This document shows, piece after piece, positions 54,597-64,000 of a stretch of DNA of 64,000 bases. The stretch is from Pyrocephalus nanus. Its lineage: Eukaryota; Chordata; Aves; Passeriformes; Tyrannidae. The stretch covers positions 29,608,634 through 29,672,633 of the forward strand of contig CM076260.1 of the NCBI GenBank assembly GCA_038380795.1, in the 5' to 3' direction. The notes below the pieces were generated by a model that worked only from the letters and a program-made list of their open reading frames with translations, had not been told where the DNA came from and did not search any database. A program made the position numbers and the translations under genes. Position 1 is the stretch's first letter. Every line of letters begins with the position of its first letter.

Positions 54597-57500
54597 GTAC
54601 GCGGGGCGAGGGGCCGCCCGGGCGCGGCGCGGCCCCCGTGGGTCCCGCTCGGGGCTGCGGGGACCGGGAGGGGCCGCGCCACGTCCGCAGGGGCGGCGGG
54701 GCATGGCGGGGCATGGCCGGCGGCCACTCCCGGCCCCTGGCCCGGGGGGCGGCAGCCGGGATCGGGACCGCGATGGGCGGGCCCGGGGCAGCGGCGGTGC
54801 GGGCGGGCAGACAGCCTGTCCCTTCGGTGCCAGCCGCCTCCCGCTCCTCCACGGGCTGGGCTGTAGCCGCCTTGTCCTCCAGCGAGGAACCCCCAGCTGG
54901 GGCTTTATGCAATGACTGGCCCAGCCCTTTCCTGAAGTTTCACGGCCGCGTCCGCTTCCTGCGCTGCCAGGTATCGATCCGGAGCGGGCTGTGGCCTTCG
55001 GGAAGGGACTGGCCGGTGCCAGGTTAGATGCCAGATGAGCTGAATGCCGACAGTCCAAAACAATATACCCTGCGATGCTGACTCAGTCGAAATGCCAGGC
55101 TCTGTGAATCTGGCTGTCTGTGTCTGAATAAATGTGTCACAGATGTAGCTTTGGTCATGAATGAAATTTTAAAGATTATATCGCTGTTAAATCTTACATT
55201 GCTTTAGTCTAATGGGTTTTCTTTCCTGCACAAAAGTAGATACATATTTGTGCTTGTATTTAGGTTGGATTCTATAGCTTTGAAATAGAAAAACATAGCA
55301 CATCCCTCTTTCATCTAGAGTCAGTTGATTAAGATCTCACCCTAAATAAGGTGACTGCACAGTAAGTTATTAAGTGTAATCCTTCATGAATAACGACCAG
55401 GGCTTTACACTCTATGATTAGTCAGAGCTGCCTTGTTCAGTCCTTCTCCATGTCGAGTGGAGGTGAAGTACAGTGAGCTTTGTTTGAGCAACCAGAAATG
55501 GCGCTGTGTTTGTAAATTCTCTTTCCAATCTCCATGTGCCTCTGACATAAGACATGCAGTGCCTTGAACAATCAGAAACAGGACTGTGTTTTCCTAGGAT
55601 ATAACCCTAGGAATTATACGATGTGGCTTACACCAAACGTAATAGATCTTTATATTTTGTAAGTAACTCTTCTTAAACATTTTCTAGTACAGCTCCTCTT
55701 GCCTTCTGACTTCTGGTTACCATGTAAAAGACTCATTGTAACTGGTGGTTTTCTGGAAGAACCATGTTTGTATGTTCTGTGTGTTATTGACACTTCAGAT
55801 TTCTGTGCTGAATGCTGCTCTGAGTTGCTTGCTGATGGAATTCCATCTATATGTTGTTCCGTAGCATAGGCCTTAGAGCTATGTTGCTCAAGATGAGAGT
55901 CTGGAATTCTCCGATTACTTTTTCTTCCACCTTCCAAGTTTCCTCTTTTCAAATATCACCTGGTCAAAGTGTTGTTTGTAAATCTCTGTAGTCCTTGGTG
56001 CTTGGTATCTTTTGTCCTTTCAGTTCAGCGGTGCTGACACTTTCAGCTTCCTCTTCCTTATATTTGTGTTAATTAATGTATAATAATGTATTTTTATTCA
56101 CTGCTCTCTTCTTTGGTGTTTTGTTTTGTAAGATCAAGCTTCAGTGTATCTTGAATTTGGTTCTTTTCTGTTCAGATTCTGGAGGACCTAGCAATCTTGA
56201 CCTGGCTGCCTTCTGCTAGTACTTGTTAATTCAGTTTTCATCTTTCTAGTAAACTATTTTACTTACTCAAATCTGATGGCCCTTCTGAAGGCTTGTTGCT
56301 TTTCCCTTTTGCTCAAACCCGCTTCTCCTTTGTTGTCTCTGTATGTCAGAGGCATGGCTTCCTTTCACCCTGTCCTCCAGGAAAGCTGGCATGAAAATAC
56401 TGGGTGATGCAGTTTGAGGGAATTACGGGTTGTTTATTTATTCTTTCTCTCTTCAGGTTTAATTTTTACTTTCTTGATCCTGTTCTAGCAATTCTTATTT
56501 TAAGTCTTTTATCATATTACATTTATAGTGCTATCTGACTCTGCCTGTACTGTATTTGAGTGTATGTTTTTTTATAGATGGAGGGGAGTGTGTGGAATGC
56601 TGCTTTAGCTGTAGCTTGACTGAGAGATGGTCATATACACACAGTCTTTGTAGATTTCTTTCCATAAGTTAATAAGTTTCTTTCTGGGAAGGAGAGTTGT
56701 GTGACCAAGTTGAGATGCTTTCACTGTGCCCTGAAGTCTGGATTTCTGTATACTTCCAGAAGATGTAGCTCAGAAAAAAAACATGGTCAGTTGTTTAGTT
56801 GACAGTCAAGCTTGTCATGAGCCTGTAATGCCACTGGTGAACTCTTCCTTGTTATATCAGTCTTTGTTGAAACTTCTTGTTAACAAAATAAGTGAAAAAT
56901 CTGCGTCCAGCTAGCAGTGTTTTCCGAACATGTTACTCGTTTAATCCATGGTGTTTGAGTGCTCATGACTTGCTGCTGTCTGGCAAAGCTGTAGTTTTGC
57001 TAGTCCTGGAATGCAGTGCTGTCTGAGGCAGTAGTTATTAACATGGCTCTGTTAAGCTAACCAGAGTCTATCAGCTCTTTGTGTGACTTTTCCCAGACTG
57101 TGACAGTCTCCTTTTACCTCTCACAAACACTAACAGCATCCCTTTCATCTCTGGTCATGTTTGTCATTAGTTTAGAGTTCCCTTTTGCCACTTCCACTAG
57201 GGAACCTCTTCATTCTGGATTCTGCAGACATGAACATGAAACCACTCATGACAAAATATTTAGGATTTCTGCCAGTCCTAGTTCATGTTTTGTAAAAAGC
57301 ATGGTTTTCCTTTGTTAGTGTAATTTATTCTGTTTTCTTTGAAATGTCTGCTTTAGTTTCTGTTACTTCCCTCTCTTGTGTGAACTTTGCTCCATTTTCT
57401 GTCATTCTCTTTTCTGTTGCTTAGTAGGATCCCCTGAGTTCTATTTTTTGCTTTTCTCCTGTTCACCTAATTGTGAGGTAACACAATCTTTGGGATTAAC

Positions 57501-60395
57501 TCTGGTTGTGTTAACCGAGTTGCATTTGTGTCTTGGGTCTTATTGTAGCGCTGTTTAAAGACATTGTTTTCAGTAGTCTTTCAGATAGCCGTCAGTTCAG
57601 CATGGGTTCTTAACCAAAGCTAACAGGCTGTCATACTTAATTCCTTTCTCTCAGCCTAGGTGTTATAGTCTGTCTTAAACCTGAGGTATTACATTTACCC
57701 TATGCTTCTGTCCAGATAGTTGCATCCAAGGGTTGTGGAAATTTTGCAGATTATGCTTGTATATCTGTTTCATCTGCTATTCTTTGAGGCTTTGGGAATT
57801 CTTATGTAGCTAGATATAATTTAAAATCTTTAAAATATCTTCTTGACCCTAAAAAGTTTGATCTGATCCTATTACTGTGTTTATCACTTGTTACTTTCAT
57901 TGTATCTACAGTAATGCCAGTGTTGAGCTCCTCCTTCATATCATTAAGACTTCTTCACTGGCTTGTACTTCTTGTATCAAAAAGATGGTCATCAAAATTT
58001 ACTACCATCCTGTCACTCCTAAGTTACTGAGCTAGCTTTCCTTGCTCTCAGGTATAGGACCACCATCTGTATTGCCTGTGAGGAGATTTGAAGCATGCCT
58101 CTTTCCTGTGTTATCACATGCTTCATCTGTGTAAGAATTCCAAAAGTTACTTCTTGGTCTTCCTCAAAATAATCTTGCTGTCATTAATTGTGGTATTGTA
58201 TCAAGAATAAATTGATCCTTTGGTTTCGGAACTACTTTTTCAAGTATGTGGTATGCAGACACGTTTGATGGCTTTGGAAGGTCTAGAATGCAGCTGAGGA
58301 TGCATTTGGCAGAGTAGCATTAAGTAGTAATTAGGATTGCTTACTCTGGCAACAATTTTTGGAAGTGGTTTTTATTCTGTATTTGCCTTTTGCCTTTTCA
58401 AATAGTAGCTGTGAATCTGTTTGTCACTGCTAAAACATGTTGGAAAGTACCTGTTGTAGGGCCGTAGGGTAGTTGCCATACGTCACCTTCAAATTGTGAA
58501 TCTTACAGCTGTCAGAAAGAGTAGATGACATCTCTGTGGGGAAGAAGCCTAAAAATCAAAGGTTCTGGAACTGTCTCTGCAATCACTGAGACTTCTGGAA
58601 GAGTGGGGAGGTTGTGATGACATTTGACAAGGCAGTGCTTGTCTGTGTGCTGCCTGTTCTTTACATCCCTGTCTGAACAGCAGTTACACTTACTTACGTA
58701 AGGCATTAAATGTCTTCCCAGTGTTATACTACTGGAAAGTAGTTACACTTCTGTTTCTGATATTTGTGGGAAATAATAGGGTGTGTTGGCAGTAGCTTAA
58801 GTCACCCTGAAGTTTTGAGAGGCAGCTGAAATTCCTTTGTGATCCTTTTCTTTGTATAAGTAAGTAAAGCTGGCAGGAACTGGAAGGATCTGGGAGAAGG
58901 AAATAGATGGACAAATCTATAGCTATATCAGGTGTGTAGACTATACCGAAAGCTGTTGTAAAGCATGTGAATTTTTCTTCCTTTTCACTGTAGAGGGAAG
59001 GTAATACATTTTTTTAATTGTTGTTTCAATGTTGGTATTTGAGTCCCTTAAGCAATAATACCTCTTAGAGATCTGTCAGATCGTGCCAAAATAAAAAACC
59101 TGTTAACATCAGTCAGGGACCCTTTGACTGTAGGACATATAATTTGCTATTTTTTTGTAGTTAATACCTACTTATAACATGCCAGAAGTCTCCTTTGTTG
59201 TTGTTGTTGGGCAGCAAGGCTGGTGTTATTTGGATGCTGATATTAAACAGTACTGAATCAAGTACTTAGAGTTGAAGTGTGTGATGAAGCACAAAAGGAG
59301 ATGCCTTTTTTTTAGAAGGGGACAAGATATTCGCCGGAATTGAAGGTCTATGCACCTAAGCAAGCAGGCCTGTAAATTGAAGACAATCAGTCTTGGTCAA
59401 GCGTTCTTGATTGTTTCTGCAAATGTGGAACATAAGACTGATTACTGTCCCTAAGGATGTTTAAAACCAGTGTGAATGTTCTCTGACATAGCTTTTCTGT
59501 TTATGAATGTATTTGGATGCATTTGTCTTTAGTACAAATGGATGGACTACTGAAGTCTGCATGTAAATTCATCTCCCTGTCAAGGAGGCAATTACTTGAG
59601 TTGTCAGCTGCTTTCCAATTTTTTAAAACTGTAACCAATGTAATTGGAAGCTTGCAGACCTTAGTATAAACAACTGTAGATGTTTTGGGCCTTCAGAAAA
59701 GGTGAATAAACTTTTGTATTGGAGGAAGTGTTCTGGTTTTTTGGGGTTTGTTTTTTTTTTTTAATGTTTACTTACTTCATGCCTGGTAGTGCTTGAAGCA
59801 TGTATAAATGACCTGGTACCATAATCCTAGGACAAAGAGGCACGTGGATGCTGTTGGTCGTTCAATGAGATTAAAATTGGTTTATTTTGGTTATAATAGT
59901 AATGAAAATACTTTTCGGTACTTAAGAGTTGTACTGTGCAGTCATTAAATCTATATGTAACTGAAGACTTGGTCTTTTCTGGTTGAAGAGTGACAGGTAC
60001 AGGCTCTTAGGGGTGTGGGGAGAGACTGGACAGGAAAGACTGCAGTACTGAAATTTGTGTAGCTAGAACCACTTGTTACAGTTTTGGCTTTAAGTAAACC
60101 TAATTTTAACTTCCCTAGCAACTGGCCAATCCCAAACAGAAGGTCTCTCAGCAGTGGGGGAGCAAAAAACTTAGTTTAAATAAGTGAGTAAATTAGCTAT
60201 CAGAAGAAATCTGAATTATTCTGTGTATGTTTAAAATTGTTATGATTTTTTTTTTTAACAATTTCAGTCTTGTATGAGATCTCTTCTGTGTCTGGGAAAT
60301 CAGCTTAAATATTTGTGTGTGATCATAGCTTTTTGTGAAACTGCCTTTGCTCTTTCCTTGTTTGATTGTGGTCTTTCCAAGGTGTTAATCTTGCC

Positions 60396-60396
60396 T

Positions 60397-60440
<44 letters not shown>
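60396..60440. repeat. (TTTA)n microsatellite
   Basis: About eleven perfect TTTA units. Confidence 0.97.
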
Positions 60441-61789
60441 GTACACTTTAATAAATAGTGTACTTCTTCCTCAAGATTTAATCTAAAGGAGGTGGATAGC
60501 TTATAACCCACTGCCCCCAGCTCGTGCAGGGCTTCATCTTTTGCTTCTTACAATGTAAGAAAGCTTTGGGACAGCTCATCAACAGAGCTCACACTGGGAC
60601 AAGGCCTGGCTGCTGTGCCTCCTCAGGTGAAGATCTTCCCTGTCTTCCTCCTGAGGTGGAGGAACCCTTGAAGTAGGACACTATGGGCAAAGGAAGGCAA
60701 TTGGATTATGCTGGAGGTCAGTTCCACACATCTCCAGTGCAACTTCCAGCCATGTATTGAAGTTCAAACACAAAGTAATAACTGACCAGGAGATTTACTG
60801 CTCTGTGGATATTCTGTGCCAGTGACCATAGCTGCAAATATCAGATGTTACTGCAGGTCACTTGGATCGAGAAATTGCTTGTACTTCTCTATATGTTTCT
60901 GTTGCAAGGTTGGTATTGCTGCTGGGAGATCAGATTGGTAAAGATTGTGTGAGCAAAACAGACTGTAATATGAGTTGACGGATACAACAATTGGAAGCCT
61001 CTAGCTGTCCAGTGAGGCTTTGCAATATCCTTCCTTAAGGAATAATGAAGGCAAACCACCGATTCAGGGTGTGTCTTACTTAAACTTTGCAACCAGAATG
61101 ATCTATGTTGAACTCTAGAATTTCTAGTGATATGGTTCCTTATTATAATTAGTGATTTTCTGGTACTTACACTCTTGTTTTTCTGGCCTCTTTGTGAAGA
61201 TAATGCCTTCAGAGACCTTAAGGGACCAGAAACTCCCTTCAGTCTCTCCTCATGCTGTATAACCAGATAGTTTTGTTTGGTTTTTTTTTTTTTTTCCTGA
61301 TTCCTTGCTACTAAATAAAACTACCTCGGTGTTCTGTTTTTGTTCTATATGCTCTTACCTGTTGCTGATACTGGTTGGATGAGACTGAAACTGAATCGGG
61401 GCTGCTGTTGCAGCCCTGAGAGTGGTAACTGTCTTTCCCAAACAAGGAGCTCTTACACACCTCACTTGCTGGGAGAACAGTGTGGCAGTTTTAGCTTGGA
61501 ACTTACAGAACCACTGTAAGTGGGTTGGGTATCACTGTGTTGGGTGACTCCAGTGGTGCCTGTAAGGAAGGGATTTGTTTCCATCTCTTGACTCTTACAG
61601 AGCAGAAAAATACTTTCAAAAAGTCATAGGAAATCTTCTTAACTTGTAATAGAACAGAGTTTTTTGCAAAGTCTGAAGGCTTTTTACCCAAGTTCTTAAA
61701 ATGGTATTTTTGGGTGCAGTCTCCATTCTTTAGGATTTAACTGAACTTGACTGGATGAGACCCAAAGTTGCATGATGTAGCTTTGAACT

Positions 61790-61862
61790 TAGCCTTGCTT
61801 TGACATGAGGCTGGATTAGGTGACCTGTGGAGGTCCCTTTCAACAGAATTACTTCTGTGACT
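61790..61862 (+). mobile_element. Diverged CR1 LINE tail
   Basis: ggctggattaggtgacctgt, ggaggtccctttcaaca and attacttctgtgactac match the order of a CR1 3' end with substitutions. Confidence 0.65.
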
Positions 61863-63193
61863 ACTAATAAAAATATTTGTGGATTTGGTTCTTTATTGTG
61901 CTGCAGATTTTAGATTCTCTGAGGTGTACCATCCAGATGCAGAATTCCTTACATGCTTGGTTTGCTGCCTTACATTGAGAAGTCATTGGCAGTTTAAGCT
62001 GTTTCCGTTGTGTGAACCCTAAAGGTGGGACAGTTCCTGCAAAGTGACCATTAGTATAGATAAGACCATGTTCTTGCCTTTTGGAGTGCAAAACACCTCA
62101 GTCCTTTTGGTCAGGGCTACAGGTGTGTCTCCTAATGGTACCTGAGCTGTGGTTCTGCCACTCTCTAGTGACATGAAAAAACTGCCACTTCAGGATACTG
62201 TTTACACCAACTGGTCTTTCCTTTCTTCCTAAATATCCTTTTGTGTAATGGAATGATGCTGTCTTGTGAATCTACCCTTTTTGATCTGAATGCTGTCAAG
62301 AAAGAGCAACTGTGCTGCAGCTTTAAGAGGTCTTTGTACATGATATAGAGGAAGCAATTACATATACCTATGCAATACACAGTCTTTTAGGGAGGTACCT
62401 TTTCCTGGAGAGGTGACTCCCTCTTTAATGCATGTGCTCTATAGGATTTAAGAGTCAATTATGGACATTACTCAGGGAGTAGTCAACAGTTGGTTTAGCT
62501 CAGGTGTCACATTGTCCTAGACTAGATCAGTCAGGTTCATTTGAGTATGATTCAGCTCTACATTAGGAACTTAGGTGCTTCATTTTGTTCTCTTGTGGCC
62601 ACAACTGAATTCTCAAAGGCATAATGACTTTGCCTTGTGAACAGGTAAAGTTTTTTGGTGATTATCTTATTCTCATGTTGAGGTTCTTAAAGAGTTATCC
62701 TATGAAACCCATGACTAGTTGAATCTACCTTCAATGTCCTGTCAATAAGTTGTTAGATATTATGGAAAAGTAAAAATTATTTAAGACTGAGCCATGTTTT
62801 TTACTGGCATTGCAGAGTGGGATAGCTCATGGAGCTGGAGGACTGCAGTGGATAAGTGCAGGTCCTTAGGAAGGGCAAGCTGGGATGGTGATAAAGGGAG
62901 ATTGCCATTTGCTGTGAGAGCAGTGGGGCTGCCTGTAGCTTTGCTCACAGATGATTAATGAGCCAGTTGAGAGCTTATGGGTCAGGATTAGAGGCCAAAC
63001 CGTCACAGTGGTGGTGTGTGTATCTGCTTCACACTGGATCAGGAAAGAAATAGTAACAAGGAATTTCATTGAATCACTCAAGCCTAACCTTCACAGGCCT
63101 TGATTCCCATGGGAGTCTCAAACCACCCTAGTTATTTTCTGGAGGAACAGCATAGCATGGAATAAATAATCAAGGAGACTTCTGGAATGCATT

Positions 63194-63236
63194 GATGACC
63201 ACATCTCAATCAATACAATGATGACCACATCTCAAT
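63194..63236. repeat. 26-bp tandem duplication
   Basis: gatgaccacatctcaat occurs at 63194-63210 and again at 63220-63236; period 26 bp. Confidence 0.95.
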
Positions 63237-63689
63237 AACTGAGGACCTGTTACAAACGAGGAAGGACAGGTTGAGGATGTAAGGGTTATGAATAGTCTTG
63301 GCTGCAGTGGTTGTGAAATGGAAAAGTTCAGGATCTGAAGAGGAAACAACAAAGCTAAAGAGTAGGATTGCAACTGTGATCTTCAGGAAGGAAGGTTTTG
63401 TTCTGTTCAGAGATCTTCTTGGAAGAATCATTTGGAAGATGGTTCTGAGTAGAGAGATCCAGGAGAGCTGGTTAACGGGTCTAAGCTCCAGTGTGGTATA
63501 ACTGAGTGAAGAGGAAATTTGGCAAAGGCAGCAGAGGTCCTGCTTAAGTGAACAAGCAGCTTCTGAGAAAGCTCAGGCATAAAAAGGAAGCATGTAAGAG
63601 GTGGAAGCAGAGACAGGTGACCCAGGGGGATGCATGGCTGCTTGGAGCAGAAAAGTACACAGGTGGAAGAAATGGGCCATTGGGAACCT

Positions 63690-64000
63690 TATGAGGTTCA
63701 CAAAGAGAAATGCGAAGCCTGCCCCTAGAAAAGAGGGTGCTGGGGGTGCAGAGGAGATGCTGTGGGTCAAAAATTGGTCATGAGCCAGCAATGCACCCTT
63801 GCCACAAAGAATGCAAACATCTTGGACTGAATTTCAGGAAGGGTATGTTCACAGGGTCCGGAGGGACGCAATCCTTTTTCCTCAGCACTGGTGTGACTAC
63901 ATATGTAGTGCTGTGTCCAGTTCTGGGCTCCACAGTGCAAAGACAGGGACAGAAGAGGCTGTATGCCTAACAATCAGGGGGAGGCTGAGAGAGCCTGAGG
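63690..64000 (+). mobile_element. CR1 LINE (runs off the right edge)
   Basis: Text includes catgagccagcaatgcaccc, ctcagcactggtgtgac, gtgctgtgtccagttctggg and gaggctgagagagcctgagg, in the order of the CR1 ORF2 3' end. The left limit is approximate. The small open frames on both strands here are remnants of the element. Confidence 0.85.

Larger units (their letters stand above)
53985..54870 (+). promoter_or_regulatory. SMAP1: SMAP1 CpG-island promoter
   Basis: Very GC- and CpG-rich sequence around SMAP1 exon 1. It includes Sp1-type GC boxes in the GGGGC repeat (54022-54050), a tgtgcgcgcgcgcgg element (54328-54342) resembling an NRF1 site, and an ETS-like gttccggttg (54391-54400) shortly before the ATG. 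No TATA box was seen. The 190- to 346-codon frames on both strands are composition artefacts. Confidence 0.85.
54597..64000 (+). other. SMAP1 intron 1 (continues past the window)
   Basis: After the CpG island the intron is AT-rich. It holds an ATTT microsatellite (60396-60440), T-rich tracts near 59750 and 61280, a diverged CR1 tail (61790-61862), a 26-bp tandem repeat (63194-63236) and a CR1 at the right edge (63690-64000). I looked for SMAP1 exon 2 (the rest of the ArfGAP zinc finger) and did not find it. 55100-60300 shows nothing recognisable. Confidence 0.75.

Noticed and set aside
53872..55058. Very long minus-strand open frames (up to 346 codons) over SMAP1 exon 1
   Set aside because: They lie entirely in the CpG island, are Pro/Arg/Ala/Gly-rich in several frames at once, and overlap the verified SMAP1 exon. 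Stop codons are simply rare in such GC-rich DNA.
54597..64000. Search for SMAP1 exon 2
   Set aside because: No segment encoding the rest of the ArfGAP zinc finger with flanking splice sites was seen, so the whole stretch is kept as intron 1.

Overview
The window is vertebrate nuclear DNA, almost certainly from a bird. Genes are split by GT-AG introns, promoters sit in CpG islands, and nearly all recognisable interspersed repeats are 5'-truncated CR1 LINEs ending in the avian-type 3' signature (attctatgattct-like repeats, or the reverse complement aatcacagaat). No SINE of mammalian type was seen. The species cannot be fixed from this sequence. Gene order FAM135A - SDHAF4 - SMAP1, all on the + strand, is the order I know from human 6q13 and from the chicken chromosome 3 region.

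Layout. 1-20.6 kb: the 3' half of FAM135A, consisting of one very large internal exon (62-2378) and seven further coding exons that encode the C-terminal alpha/beta-hydrolase-like (DUF676) domain, stop codon at 19439-19441, then a 3'UTR to about 20.65 kb. Its introns hold CR1 fragments, an antisense LTR (about 11.8-12.16 kb) and an unusual overlapping hairpin (15.36-15.40 kb). 20.65-24.4 kb: intergenic, with one CR1. 24.4-31.7 kb: the complete three-exon SDHAF4 gene, starting in a CpG island. Its second intron holds the most interesting object here: a minus-strand, 5'-truncated, frameshifted retrocopy of the GLE1 mRNA 3' end, joined through an A-rich stretch to a 5'-truncated CR1 in the same orientation. 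31.7-53.8 kb: a 22 kb intergenic stretch with CR1 fragments, a possible LTR, microsatellites, a CpG-rich coding-like patch (32.3-32.5 kb) and an unidentified protein-like minus-strand open frame (38.74-39.21 kb). 53.8-54.9 kb: an 89-bp tandem duplication, a GGGGC repeat and the SMAP1 CpG island with SMAP1 exon 1 (54479-54596). 54.6-64.0 kb: SMAP1 intron 1, running off the end in a CR1.

The three genes have unrelated roles: a predicted serine hydrolase, a mitochondrial complex II assembly factor and an Arf GTPase-activating protein. They are neighbours by conserved synteny, not an operon. Exon boundaries were set by hand from splice consensus, reading-frame continuity and recalled family sequence. 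No alignment or database search was run.
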